Shown here piece by piece: positions 1-12,000 of a stretch of 64,000 bases of DNA; position 1 is the first letter of the stretch; every line of letters begins with the position of its first letter. The position numbers and the translations under genes were made by a program. The notes beneath the pieces were generated by a model. The model was given only the letters and a program-made list of their open reading frames with translations. It did not search any database and was not told the DNA's origin. The stretch comes from Amphibalanus amphitrite (Eukaryota; Arthropoda; Thecostraca; Balanomorpha; Balanidae): NCBI RefSeq assembly GCF_019059575.1, contig NW_024881611.1:931001-995000 (forward strand), given 5' to 3'.

Positions 1-49
1 GGTCAATGACAGATAGGTATATAACTAAACATAATCTAACCTGACCTAT

Positions 50-125
50 CTCTATTCTCTACCTACAACCTACCAACCTACAACCTACCAACCTATAACC
101 TACCAACCTACAACCTACCCTACCT
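50..125. repeat. Minisatellite of CCTACAACCTACCAA-like units
   Basis: About five imperfect copies of a 15-base unit (CCTACAACCTACCAA and variants) lie head to tail. It is a simple tandem repeat in intergenic DNA with no coding potential. Confidence 0.8.
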
Positions 126-2549
126 ACTAGATATGGCAGCAGGGGTGACGTTTGCTAAGAGAATACTCATTAGCTCATAATAATTCAGTGTTTTTTATAT
201 AAGATAGGTGATGCATAGTAGGGCTCATTATCCGGAGAGCAGTAGGTTAGAAACCTAAGATTTGTTGACCTCACGGCTCACTTAGACCAACTCTCATGTC
301 AAAGAGATAGGCCTACCCTAGGTAGGTAAGGCGAATGCCCACAATGTAAGGAAGGGAAGTGATTTTCTTGAAAACTAAGCAGTTGAGACATGAGAGTCCA
401 ATGAATGTCACTACCCATATCAATATTTTCTCAATTTCTACTGCATCTTGGCTATATCAACTAAATTGTAGTGTTAAGGTCGGATAGCCAATTATGAAGA
501 TTAAATCCTAAGAAGTGTTCATGATTGTCACAGCTACTTTGAATAACTGTTTTGAACATTTTGTACTCAATGGCAATTGATAAAAGTGACTGGATGTGCA
601 AACATGTATCTCAAAGTTTTTTTACCTACGTATCGTGTATCAGCACTCAGCAGGGCTGTTAAGTCAACAATTTTTTTATGACTCTAACTCTGACTGACTT
701 CAAAAATAAACTCCGACTCTGACTGTAACCCTGACTCAGGGCATTGCTTTTTAAGTCAATATAATGAAAGAAAGGCTCCTGTCAGTCGTCAAGAGTCCAG
801 AGATATTTCTATCTTGCCTGAAATGACTGCATTTCATGACCTTGCATTGCAAATATAGCTTGCAAATAATATGCGAAACTAAAAGCAGGTTCTAACACAG
901 ATGCTGTATTCTGCATTTTTTCAGTGAAAACGCTCGTCCAAAAAGGGGGTATGGGCCCATGCGTCATCAAAATATGATTTTGAAAGGTCAACGAACGTGA
1001 TAGCGTGAAGCAAACAGGTGTCGGTGTGGCTCAAAGCATGACTTTGAGCCATATCGACTCCGTTTTGGCGACTCCAACTCCGGCTCCGGGTAGAACCGTC
1101 GAGTCTGAGCGACTCGTAGCCAAATCTAGTATATGGGAAGGAGTCCACGAATTCGCGCCCAAGGCTGTATGTAGGCTTGCACCGATCGTCAATCCCGCCA
1201 AAACTCACTCGTGTTATCAACTTGATTCTGACCGAAAATTGAATGAATTAGCTTGAATTTTCCGACAGATTTAACTCGCTGGACCTATCATTGGTTTTGT
1301 TGATACCGAGAGGGAGGGGGTTGGTACTTGGTACACTACGACCCCTCACCGTTTCGCCTCTAATGAAGCCAGAGCCTCGCGGGAAAAAAACGAGCGCGTG
1401 CGCCGTTACGAGACGCAGCGATTGGTACGGGGTTTTAAGGTCTCAGGTCAACCGGTGACCTCTGAAGTCAGATAAGTGGCCCGAGGAAGAGGAAGGGGTT
1501 CGGTTTTTGGTTTTAGAAAAAAAAAACTTGCTAAAAAATGGCCGCAGAACCGCTAAGGCGCGTCGAATGTTATACTTTTTTGTTCGGGTGACCTGACCTA
1601 GACCTCGGCCCTCGGGTCACTGTCAAGGTCAGGTCAGAGCCCCTCAGGTCACGAAGTTCGTCAAAGCAGGTCATATTGCATATCATTCGATCCGGCAGGT
1701 CTTCCCGGGTCCATTGGGGGCTTTCCCGAGTCCCGACTCTTTAGCTCAATTTGATTGGGAGTTATTGACGAAAAATTTATGACCCTGGTGACGTCATACA
1801 TGACGTCACGCAAGGTCATTTATGCAAATGTGAAGCATTGGACCTTACAAGAAGTGCATGAAATCACGATTCTATGTGCTTGAGATAGTTTAAGATTATT
1901 CCCGGCGGCAAAATCACAGTTTCCATTTTTTCTCATTGACTTATAATGGTGAGGTCACGTGACCGACCTGACCTCTTGTGATCTTTAGAAAAAATCCGAG
2001 ATATACAAGTTGTGAGACCTCTGTTGAAGATGCCATCGACTTGTTCGTTCATAAGCCTACCATGATCGTATAAAATGGCTTTATTGTAGATCGAATAGTT
2101 TCTGGGATTATATAACAGGAAATGTAAAAGAGCAAAACCTACCACTTGATCTCGCGAGAGCCGTACATATATAATATCCAGTGAGTTGAAAATGTTAATA
2201 TGTGAGCAATCTTTGGTATCAGTTGAGTTTTATTTGTTACAGTTTGCAGACCACTAGATTTTGAGGTAAAATTGTAAAAGAGCATTTTAACACAGTATGA
2301 GCAAATTGTTACAAGTGAGTATATTTTAGTACCCGGAAAACTACATCTTATTGAAAATGGAATCATTGCACCACAGATGAAGTCAAAACTACTATACAGA
2401 CTGTGAACCACGCTTCACTCTTCCCCTTTCCATTTGGCTCCCATTTTACGCAAGGCAGATGCGATTGTTTTATGAAGTATCGAACACCGTTTGCGACAGG
2501 TGCGCACTGCGCAGTCTCCCGTGCTCTGCTCTGCACTCTGTCCAGCGAG
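126..2549. other. Intergenic region upstream of the TP53I13-like gene, repeat-derived
   Basis: I see no credible gene here; the open frames are short and lack recognisable motifs. It holds a 9-bp-arm hairpin at 1028-1050 (GGCTCAAAG, loop CATGA, CTTTGAGCC). Low-complexity GACTCTGACT/GACTCC stretches lie near 680-740 and 1060-1100. At 1590-1810 there is an A+T-moderate stretch with many AGGTCA/TGACCT half-sites and TGACGTCA motifs, resembling repeats near 12 kb and 40-41 kb. The last 150 bases become G+C-rich toward the promoter. Confidence 0.6.
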
Positions 2550-2557
2550 TATAAAAG
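2550..2557 (+). promoter_or_regulatory. TATA box of the TP53I13-like gene
   Basis: TATAAAAG lies in a G+C-rich context 128 bases before the first start codon at 2678. Transcription would begin near 2580, leaving a 5' leader of about 100 bases. The assignment rests on motif and spacing only. Confidence 0.6.
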
Positions 2558-2677
2558 CGGGGCAGCCCGCCAGCGGCAGCTGACCGGTCCGGCACTCTGT
2601 CCGCCCCGGTCGGAGGTGTCGCACGGCGCGGAGTGTAGTCGGGTGCGGTCGGCCGGCGCGCTCACGTCGTCACCACG

Positions 2678-5600
2678 ATGGCCGTCCGTCTGCCGCCGCT
2701 GGTGACGCTCCTGCTACTGCTGGTGCTCGAGTCTGGTGTCAGAGCCGCCCGACTGGACCTGTTTGATCGCAAGCAGGGCATCCGGATGGGCGTGCCCTCC
2801 AACGGCTGTGATGACGGCAAGGTAAGCGACTAGCGAGGGAAGGTTTCCACCGGCAGGATATAAAAATCGGGATAGTAGGAGTACATTGTCTTCGTAGGCG
2901 GCGGAACGGGGGGGGGGGGGCACCGTGCCCCCCTTTGATTTTGGCATTTTAACATTAGCCCTATGGGCGTTGCATGGAAAGAATGGGACCAAAAGTCAGC
3001 AGTGTCCCCCCCCCCCTTAATTGAAGGTGTTCCGCCGCCACTGACTGTCCTAAGTTACTATCTAACTTGATTTCCCTGAATTCATTTTTTTGTGAATATC
3101 ATTGTCTATGCTGGATTTTATTTTTAGGTTCTACGTTTCATAAGAAAACATTTCATGTATTATTTATTGCGTTAAGATTTTCATATTTCTCTCAGGGGCA
3201 GACTGTCGCGGCGTTCAGCATACATTCTATATATGCTGCGTCCTTCACTGCGCGAACGCACGTATACGTGTCACGTCACCTCCCATCCCGGCTGACCGGT
3301 GTCGGCGGCCCGTGTAATGGCGTCCGGCCGGCGGCCTTCGCGCCGTCACTCCTCTCCGCACCGGGCGTGTCGGCCGCCGGAGACGACCTTTAGCGGGGCT
3401 CGTCACCGGACGACATGACCCGGGACGCGGGGGAGGGGCGCCGGAATCGCGCACTTTGACCCGGGACGCGGGGGCGCCGGAATTGCGCACTCGGACCGCT
3501 GCTGTGGCTGCAGTAAAGGAAACCGCCGCTGATTGGGGGGATGAAGGCACGTCGTCGTTCAGCGTGCATTGCTGATGAGGTCCGGCCGCTGTTCCAGACG
3601 GGACTGAGCGTCGACTACAATGGCTCAGCCGTCGAGTACACGTGCTTTCTGCCCAAGTCCAAGCGCTGGAGGGTGGGGCTGAACGTCGTGGAACCGGTTC
3701 AACATTGCGACGATTTACCAGATGACTACTATGTAAGTCTCCCACCCCATTTTGTTCATGGTGCTTCACGGTGCTTCATGTCCATGCATATGACAATCAG
3801 CTAACCCTGTCTTCCGACAAAATAGGACTCAGAAGATTTAAGATATAGCATCTAATATTTCGTATTTGCACCAATTTTAACACATGCGATGAACTAGGTA
3901 TTTAACGCTCATATTTGCAATCGTGATGATTTCGTTATAAATAACCCATAGCATAGAAAAATGATCGTAAGCTCACTATTTTGAAAATCTAATCATAACC
4001 TAAAGTGAATGAATATATTTCGGAAGCGTTCCTTCTCCAGTTCGAAAATTCGTTCATTTAGCCTAAGTTTACATTTTTCAAAGAAAGTGAGCGGACAGTT
4101 ATTTTTCCACGCTATTCACTCATGCTGCTCATTTTAGCACTTCGTCACCGTATTATAGATAAATAACCCATGCTTCTTTTTGTCAACAGCCTCAGCACTA
4201 CTGTATGAACCAATCTCTGGTGTACAAGGATACTATTCCAACTTAGTAAGTACTAAGAAGGTACCTTTGATTATTTATTTCAACGCCGTTTACAATTTTC
4301 AACTGGCCCTTTTATTCTATTTCTAACTCTTTCCAAGTTTTACAAAAGGTCATGTTTTGACTGTATCTTTATAATCTGCATTTTATTAAGTTTCATTCAG
4401 TTTCTTGTGCCGAAATGGCTGAATCGATTACGTGATAATTGCGAAGTGTTTTGTAGTGAATGTTTTTTTACTGTGAAAAAATTTCTTATTTGTTTTTAAA
4501 CAATTCTTATTCATTTTACAGCGGAGACCACCGTCCTCTTTGGGGGATATTTGGGGAATACCAGTATCTGCCGCCTCAGCGTTGGCTTCACAACGTCGAG
4601 GTAAATATTTTAACCAAAATATCGTCATGGTTGAATATGGACACACTTGACACACCGCCTGAGGCGGCCGCCGTGAGTGACCGAGAGAGAGCGGTGCCGG
4701 GCCGACCGAGGCCCGTGCCGGCGGGCCGCTCCCACGCTCTGCTACGACCGGCTGGACAGCTGATCACCGGCGCTGCGCAGACACCCGCCGCCCATCAGCG
4801 GCCGCCCAGCCGGACCCGCCGGAGCGCCGGTGAGCGGCCGCCTGACCCACGGTCGCGGTCGGCTCGGTGCGGAGCTGTGGGTGACCCTACACCGGGTGGC
4901 GCTCGGGGCCGGCGCGGCGGACAGAAGCGACGCCGTCCCCGCCGCAAGAGGGGAGGCAGGGACTGGCGACGGCACGGCGACATCACAGCCAACTGCCTGC
5001 TGTTCGGACAGCTCAATGTCCAATCACTAAAGCCAAAGATTGCCGACCTCCGGATTGACTTGACCGATTACCAGTATGATGTATTAGCGCTGTGTGAAAC
5101 CTGGCTAACACCTAGTGTACCAAATAGGCTCCTCAATATCGATGGCTACCGGCTGTACAGGTGTGACCGTTCCAACACACGTGGACTAGCCAAGGGACGT
5201 GGAGGAGTTGCCCTGCTTAATCGAGACTCGTACCATGTCGAGGTTTTGAAAACTCCTGCGACCGGTGTGCCAAACTCGAATCTTGAAACGTTATGGGCCA
5301 AAGTATGCGTTGGGAAGTGTCGTGGTATGATTTATGCATCGGTGTACCGCGTGCCATCAAACACTTCAGCCCAGGTCACTGTAGATTTAGAGGACCTAGA
5401 GTATCAGTTGCAGCATATGTTAACTACCTATACTGGGGCTACGGTAGTAATCGCTGGCGATTTAAACTGCTGCCTGTCAAGGTGCGCGGCTGACTCTCCA
5501 GGACAGCGACTCCACCGGCTTCTGACAACGTACGGACTGACCATCGGTAACACCCGGCATCCGACCTACCGACCGGCCGGCTCGCTGCTGGATGTAGTAG

Positions 5601-8600
5601 CGGTCAGCCGTCCCGAGCAGCTGGTGCGCGCCGGTGTGACCCGCTGTCACTACGGCACCCCGCACGACTACACCCGTGTCGTGTTACGGTGCGCCGGCAG
5701 GACCAGACCGACCTGCCCGGTCGTGTGGCGCCGACGTCTGGGCCGGATCGATGGCGACAGCTTCAACCGGCAGCTCTACAATGTCGACTGGAGCCCGGTT
5801 TTCCGGACACAGCAGACGGAGGAGAAGTGGGAGGCGTTCTGTGGTATCTTCCTCCGCCAGTTGGACACAGTAGCGCCTGTTGCAAAGGTGCAGCAACGAG
5901 CGCCCGGGAGCCTGTCTGTCTCAGCACCCACCAGAGACCTGATGGCCCGTCGGAGACAGGCCCTGCGCCCTGGCGGTGACCGAGAAGACTACAAGGAGCT
6001 GAACCGCCTGTGCCGCGCGGCTGTTCGGAAAGACCAGCAGAACCACATTCAGCAGGAGCTGGCCAAGGCGGGACCCAGTAAAGTCTGGAGGGTACTTCGG
6101 CCCATTATTGGCAACAAGAAGGAAGTGTCGGTGCCCAATGCCACGCCGGATGCACTAAACGACTACTACGTAAACATCGGGCCAAGCACAGCTGCAAGCG
6201 TCCCCCAGCCTGCAACGCCAGTGCCGATCAGGCTGCCGCGTGTCACCACCAGCGGGTTCAGACCGCAGCCGATTGACATCGAGTCACTGGGCCAGCTCCT
6301 GATGCACATGAAGCCGTCCAATTCAACTGGTATTGACGGGGTTAGTGTCAGCATGTTCCAAAAGTTCTACTGGGGCATGGGTCACGTCCTCCTGGATATC
6401 CTGAACTCCAGCCTCACCACCAACAGCGTGCCCAGCCCGTGGAAACACGCAATGGTAACACCGATTCCCAAAGGACAGGGACCATCTGAGCCAGCAAACA
6501 CCCGGCCGATTTCCATCCTACCGGCAGTGGCAAAAGTTGTCGAACGAGTCGTACAGCGCCAGCTGGTTCAGTACATGGAGGTGAACCGGCTGTTGTCTGC
6601 CACCCAGCACGGCTACCGTCGCGGACACAGCACCGAAACGGCACTCGGTGTTATATCAGACCGTGTGCTGGAAGCGATGGATGCTGGAGAGGTATCGATA
6701 CTGGTGCTATTAGACCTGTCAAAATGCTTTGATGTGGTGCCGCACCGCAGGCTGTTGGACAAACTCGCGCTGTACGGGGTGGAAACGGAGTGGTTTGCGG
6801 ACTACCTCAGCGGCCACACGCAGCAAGTGCAGATGCCCAGCGGCGACGGTGGATACGTACGATCCGGTGTGAAGCCGAACACGATCGGCGTGTACCAGGG
6901 CGGATCACTTAGCTGCACATTGTATACGGTGTTTGCAAATGAAATGTATCTGTATCTACCTGCCAATGTCACGATGGTCCAGTTCGCTGACGACACCCAG
7001 CTCCTTGTAAGCGGCAAAAAGCGCGACTTGCCACAGGTGATAGAACGAATGGAACAGGCTCTTGAGTGTTTGTACCAATGGTTCTGTACCAACTCAATGA
7101 AGCTTAATGCAGCTAAGACGCAAGTTGTCGTGCTTGGAACTCCTGCTATGCTCCGAGGACTGCCGTCTGTCACACTAAATGCGATGGGTACTGTGATTCC
7201 AGATTCTAGAGTCGTCAAAAACTTAGGAGTGATTATGGACAACCATTTGAAGTTCAATGATCATGTCGATCATATCACTGCTAAATGTACCGGCGTCCTT
7301 ATCGGTCTGATGCATGCCAAACATGTTATACCAAAGGTATCTCTGTCAGTGATAGTAGAAGCGCTTGTGAACTCACTCATCAGGTACTGCATATCAGTGT
7401 ACGGCACGTGTGGAGTCACTCAGCTTCATCGCGTGCAGAGACTTTTAAACTTTGGTGCTCGTGTCATTAGCGGTCGTCGTAAATACCACCATATTAGCGA
7501 TGTACTCCGCGACCTGCAGTGGCTGAATGCACCTAGCCTTGTTAAGTACCACCGGATCTGTGTGGTGCACACGCTCGCTACGACGGGCAAGCCCGAAGTT
7601 CTCGCAGAAACTATCGGTCGCACCGTGCACCACTCGTACCAGACACGTGCTGCGGGCAACCACATGTTGCCGAGAATTCGCACTGAAGCTGGTCGACAGC
7701 GGCTCTGCTACGACACTGTGCGCGAGTATGACCGCTTACCGTTCGATGTCACCGCTCGCAACTTTCGACACCAGCTCAAAAAGCACATTTTTATGGAGCA
7801 GTCTGCGATGTCTAGTTAGTTTCAGTTGAGCACTGTGTCTTGAACCTTGTGTATTTACATATTTGACGTATTGCAATGAAAAGCCATGTTCCATGGATTT
7901 GCTGTGAATAAAGTATCTGTATCTGTATCTGTATCTGGACTTGAGGGCAAATTGAAATTATATGTGTCAATACTGTACTATTAAACGTTTTTTTTTTTTG
8001 CCATGCCTGTAAGCTTTTTGTATTGTATTGTATTGTCTACCTTTTTCTGAGGAGCAAATCACGTTTTCAGCACGGCTCTGTGATAATGCTGTACCATCCG
8101 TGTGCCGACTACCGGGAGGTCGACAGGCTAAAGGGCCTTGTGCGGGGCTGCATCCGAAAACACATCATTACACCGTACCCCAAGCTTTCGCTGCTCCGGG
8201 TGAGTTTCTGGAACGAAGGGAATAAGTGGAATTGTAATTTTGGGTCCGATGACTCGGTGCAGTTTTTTTTCTTTTCGCCGCACTTACAAAGCTGATTGTT
8301 CCCAGTTGTTAGAGTCACTTTTGAAATTATGATGCGATGATAGGAGGGAGAAGCTAGTCGTGAAAGTTGGATATACTTGCCTTTCACGTGGGCTTTTTTT
8401 TACGTTTTACGTAAACTTATACTCGTTTAATTTAGTTCGGCGTGAATTAGCGATCAGATGTTCCAGTATCGTGCTGGAACAGGTGTTCTGGTATCGGTGG
8501 AATATAGATTGGGCAGTGCTGAAATCCGCCGATAGTGGCGGGATGATTAGACTGAAATTTAGTGGCCAGTTGGGTAACGTTTGGTGATAGTTATATTTTT

Positions 8601-9045
8601 ATCAGATTACGGAGAGGACAGTTTGATTAACATTCGGGGATAATTTTCGACTACCTAAACAGGAAAGTGGAGCAGGGTTTATCCACTGCCTGTATCGGGC
8701 AATTCATAGGAAACAATTGTCATATCTTCCTGAGCTGTACTGCTATGATGTACGTATGTTTCATTAGCCGTATGTTGTTCGAAAAGCGTTCACGGCACTG
8801 CGTTATAAATGACCAGCCCTGAACGCATGTTTCAGCCGCTGGCGCTGGTGGCCTGGGGCTGTCGTCTGGAGATGTCACACGTGGACCCAGCTACCGTGCG
8901 GTCCTTCATCAGGGAGAAAGGACTGAAGGGGCCTGAGGGCGACCTGCCGAAGCAGGGACAGTATGACTTCATGCTTCTGCAGCGAGCAGAGCCGCCTGCC
9001 GGCTCCGATATCAATGATTCGGTGCTCTGTCCGAACCAGCCGTAA
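2678..9045 (+). CDS. TP53I13-like secreted/membrane protein, six exons
   Basis: Coding exons by splice sites and phase: 2678-2821, 3580-3732 (start could be 3598), 4190-4245, 4522-4600, 8071-8199, 8836-9045; about 256 residues. Residues 1-23 form a signal peptide (MAVRLPPLVTLLLLLVLESG). Exon 4 encodes HRPLWGIFGEYQYLPPQRWL and the exon 4/5 join gives HNVE-HGSVIMLYHPCA, the Cys/His-rich core of the TP53I13 (p53-inducible protein 13) family. Exon 6 gives LALVAWGCRLEMSHVDP, also matching that family. Cysteines in CDDG, YCMN, YHPC and GCIR probably form disulfides. The vertebrate protein continues into a transmembrane segment and tail; here the chain stops after the luminal domain, so this one is probably secreted. 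Its biochemical function is unknown. Intron 4 contains a LINE. Confidence 0.82.
2897..3044. mobile_element. Miniature inverted-repeat element with poly-G/poly-C ends (hAT-like MITE candidate)
   Basis: The left end reads GGCGGCGGAAC followed by a long G run; the right end has a long C run followed later by GTTCCGCCGCC. The ends are inverted repeats about 145 bases apart, and the sequence between them is noncoding. A GTGGCGGCGGAAC-type terminus followed by G runs resembles hAT-derived MITEs common in marine invertebrates (family memory, not a search). It sits in intron 1 of the TP53I13-like gene. Confidence 0.55.
3418..3503. repeat. Two-copy tandem duplication of about 42 bases
   Basis: ACCCGGGACGCGGGG...CGCCGGAATCGCGCACT occurs twice in succession, starting at about 3418 and 3460, with small differences. 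It lies just upstream of exon 2 of the TP53I13-like gene. Confidence 0.75.
4601..7937 (+). mobile_element. APE-type LINE (CR1/L2-like) in an intron
   Basis: A non-LTR retrotransposon in the same orientation as the host gene. It contains one long reading frame (4637-7819), then a short 3' UTR with AATAAA at about 7909, and ends in a TATCTG repeat (four units, about 7914-7937). A terminal short tandem repeat instead of poly(A) is typical of CR1/L2-group elements. The exact 5' boundary is unclear: the upstream exon ends at 4600 and the element's first ATG is at 4637. No separate ORF1 is visible, so it is 5'-truncated or a one-ORF type. Confidence 0.85.
4637..7819 (+). CDS. LINE endonuclease/reverse transcriptase polyprotein, intact frame
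   Basis: About 1060 codons without a stop. Residues 1-110 are Arg/Pro/Gly-rich. An APE-like endonuclease starts near residue 118 (FGQLNVQSLKP), with LCETWL, AGDLN and SLLDVVAVS motifs. The last endonuclease motif reads TPHDYTRVV rather than the usual SDH. The reverse transcriptase runs from about 6290: STGIDGVS, ITPIP-like VTPIPKG, HGYRRGHSTE, LLDLSKCFDVV, YQGGSLS and the catalytic FADDTQLL near 6980. A C-terminal region with HRVQRLLNFGARVI is typical of CR1/Jockey-type LINEs. The intact frame suggests a recent insertion. The frame happens to stay open back into host exon 4, but that is read-through of a splice donor. Confidence 0.88.
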   Translation: MDTLDTPPEAAAVSDRERAVPGRPRPVPAGRSHALLRPAGQLITGAAQTPAAHQRPPSRTRRSAGERPPDPRSRSARCGAVGDPTPGGARGRRGGQKRRRPRRKRGGRDWRRHGDITANCLLFGQLNVQSLKPKIADLRIDLTDYQYDVLALCETWLTPSVPNRLLNIDGYRLYRCDRSNTRGLAKGRGGVALLNRDSYHVEVLKTPATGVPNSNLETLWAKVCVGKCRGMIYASVYRVPSNTSAQVTVDLEDLEYQLQHMLTTYTGATVVIAGDLNCCLSRCAADSPGQRLHRLLTTYGLTIGNTRHPTYRPAGSLLDVVAVSRPEQLVRAGVTRCHYGTPHDYTRVVLRCAGRTRPTCPVVWRRRLGRIDGDSFNRQLYNVDWSPVFRTQQTEEKWEAFCGIFLRQLDTVAPVAKVQQRAPGSLSVSAPTRDLMARRRQALRPGGDREDYKELNRLCRAAVRKDQQNHIQQELAKAGPSKVWRVLRPIIGNKKEVSVPNATPDALNDYYVNIGPSTAASVPQPATPVPIRLPRVTTSGFRPQPIDIESLGQLLMHMKPSNSTGIDGVSVSMFQKFYWGMGHVLLDILNSSLTTNSVPSPWKHAMVTPIPKGQGPSEPANTRPISILPAVAKVVERVVQRQLVQYMEVNRLLSATQHGYRRGHSTETALGVISDRVLEAMDAGEVSILVLLDLSKCFDVVPHRRLLDKLALYGVETEWFADYLSGHTQQVQMPSGDGGYVRSGVKPNTIGVYQGGSLSCTLYTVFANEMYLYLPANVTMVQFADDTQLLVSGKKRDLPQVIERMEQALECLYQWFCTNSMKLNAAKTQVVVLGTPAMLRGLPSVTLNAMGTVIPDSRVVKNLGVIMDNHLKFNDHVDHITAKCTGVLIGLMHAKHVIPKVSLSVIVEALVNSLIRYCISVYGTCGVTQLHRVQRLLNFGARVISGRRKYHHISDVLRDLQWLNAPSLVKYHRICVVHTLATTGKPEVLAETIGRTVHHSYQTRAAGNHMLPRIRTEAGRQRLCYDTVREYDRLPFDVTARNFRHQLKKHIFMEQSAMSS

Positions 9046-12000
9046 TAACACCTGTGTAACAGAAGGGCGCCATGCGCTGTAATCGTTACAATGGATTATC
9101 CGGCCTGAGCCGACAGACAGGCGTTCTGTCGCCGCCGGAATGGTGGTGGGGAACCATAGATATACAGACTGTCTATGTGGGGAACACTGGCTGTTCAACG
9201 ACGCGTGTGCAGTCGGAGCACGAAGGTAGTGCCGGTTGTGTTGATAATGTCGTACCTTGTGTAACCAAAGTTCCAATAGTTGTTAGTCATATACTATATA
9301 TTCTGTATTTTTGCATAATTTTATATGTTTGGTGCTTAACGAGACAGCGTCCAGCGTCTGGTTCCTTATCTCCGTCCATGGTTTTTATGTTCATCGCCGT
9401 TCGGTATACTATTTTGGCGTTTTGCTTAGCTGCGTATTTACACTATTAAGTATGTGGATTTCCAATCCAAGTTGTTTGTCGAGCATTTCAGCTCGTATTC
9501 TACTTATCTTAGGTTATTAGAGGTTTCATCCTGAAGGTGTTCTAACGTCATTGTGACGGACTGGTTGTGGTTGTCGAAATATTTTATTTTTATGTCACGG
9601 TAGGTATGTGATATGCTATGGCGGCTGTTGGCTTATATTGAAGTGTTCCGCTTCGTTTACTGCTAAGCGAATGGTATTTACATTTGCTATTTTGACCATT
9701 GACCTAAAATAGCATAAGCCTTTCATAAGATTTTGTGGTTTTCTTGTGTCCAAGATGCTATCAATAAAGATCTCAGGACATTATGCCACTTTTGGTGTAA
9801 CTCCAAAAGTGTACACCTAAAATGGTTTTGTCGTGAAAGATCCGTATGCGACCACTCATCTAACGGAACAGCGTAGGCGCTGAGTGCAGTAGCATGTCGG
9901 AGCAGCGGGTGATGTCCTGCCCCGCGGCGAGACAACGTTCTTGCGTCGACCTCTAAAAGGTTAACGATGCGAGGGTCACCAACTCCAGTCCAATAAGTGA
10001 TTATTGGCGTTCTAAATATGGTAAACAAAACAAGCGTCCTTCGCCGCGATTTTTGTGAGTCGTGTCCATTTGCGGCAGCATAATTCACACCGCCTGACCT
10101 TCCGGCTGCCATGAGTGGCTCAGTTTGTACCATGCTCGAAGTCGAGTTAGCTCGATAAATCACGAAAACCAATGGCGTTCATGGCGTAGTCATTATACCC
10201 ACGGTGAATTATACCCTTATCGTGTCAACACAATTTGAATGTGAAATAATAATTTACCTATCGTTACCCTGACGAGATGCGGCGGATGCGGCGTATGCAG
10301 CCTTTTCGACAGCAATGCAAATAACAGATCTTTCGTAAACTCATGGGAAACTACTAATCATGTTCCTGAATTGCTGCTCGCGCTAGCTAAAAACAGCCTC
10401 TCGAGCACTACTGCCTATGTTTTGGAGCAATTGGTTGTATGCCTTGTGAGCTCTCTCGACATTTATTTTTTGAGGCATTGTTGATTGATAGGTCGTTGCT
10501 AGGTGAGTTTATTACTTTTAAACATTTTATTTGGCTTATTCGTCAGAATTTCGGTTCATTTTACTGAATGGGACTACATTTTCATGCACATAAGTTGTCC
10601 AAAAGAATGGGCCAGTTCAAGTTCTTATAAAAATTGTTTTTATTTTGTTGCAGTTTTTAAGATTTCATCAAAACGTGATCAATTTCCTTCATCCAGTATT
10701 CTGAGGGCTGTTCACGGGGCACACAGCCTTGAATCTCCGCCCACTTCGTCCCCACGTCAGCCTTCCGTCACCGCACACAGCGATTGCTGTGGCCGGTCGG
10801 GACTGGCCACAGCGGACCGTCCACCGCACGCAGCCGCGACGTCAGAACCGCCTACCCATCCCCTACCCCCATGCCTGCTGGACGCACCGCACACACCGCA
10901 AGCAGCAGTGTGCGGTGCCCGTGAACACCCCTCGGATTGGAAAGATGAAGATTCCCTGGTATCTTAATTGTGTTAGTATAAAACTAATTACTTATAGGAT
11001 AGGTACCTACCTACTCAATTATACTTGTGCAGAATTTCAATTTTGAAAGACCACTTGGTCTCAAGGATCCGGTCTTATCGAGCTCCTTGCAATTGCAATT
11101 GCCTCACTCAGTCATTCGGATGTGTTGTGTATTTGAATGTGCCCAGGATTTGTCCAGTCTGGCTATGAATGCATTAACCCGCGCATGACTGAAGGGGGGG
11201 GGGGCTCTAGCCTCTACAGAGCCCCCTCCTGTTTTTCAGCAATATCTTCTAAACTGTTTGATGGATCAACTCGAAACTTGTGGTACCCTCAGCGGCATCA
11301 ATTTGACACCTTGTGTTAAAAGTTCAACTTTCTAGCTACCATAGTTTGGCCGGAAATGATGTCAGTGTGACGTCATGTTGGTCGATTTTGATGCAAAATA
11401 TTGAATGATGGCAAACGCTATCAAGAGCTTAGTTTTAAAGCTAGATCCTATTTTTTTTGCATCAGTGTGCTACAAATACACGTGGCTATCAAAATGCTAT
11501 CTCGAATTTTCGAAATTCTAAAATTTTTGATTTTTTTCAGTTACAAAAATGTATATTTTTTATTTTTTTTTTCAAAAAGTTTTTGATTTTTTGCTACAAC
11601 CGGAATATATGTGATAGAACACACACACTGATATACTACTCTAGCAAGTTTTAGCCTAATATCTTCACAAATCGCCAAGTTATTGGCATTATTGTCAAAA
11701 TTTTACAATTATATATTTTTCAAAACCATTTTTCAGTACGTTTTTGACATCGTACAACAATATAAATGGCGCCATCGTGTTCCTGAGCTCAAATTGCATC
11801 TGATAGGCACATTTTTGTTGAAAACTTTCATTTTCAAAATTTGACCTTTTCTGACCAGAAAGTGACCTTACCTCCGGTAAATTCAGCTGAAAATAACCTC
11901 AAATGACCCAGACGACATTATTTTCGAAATCTACGAGTAAAATGGAGCATAAAACATGCGTCACGTGACCGATACAATGATACATGATATACAATTTTCG

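Noticed and set aside
4460..7819. A single 1119-codon frame that looks like a TP53I13-LINE fusion protein
   Set aside because: The first ~47 codons are intron tail plus exon 4, and the frame crosses a good GTAAAT donor at 4601. The host message joins 4600 to 8071 with correct phase, so the fusion is only read-through.
9723..10172. A 149-codon minus-strand frame between genes
   Set aside because: No recognisable domain, no splice or promoter support, and composition like the surrounding intergenic DNA.
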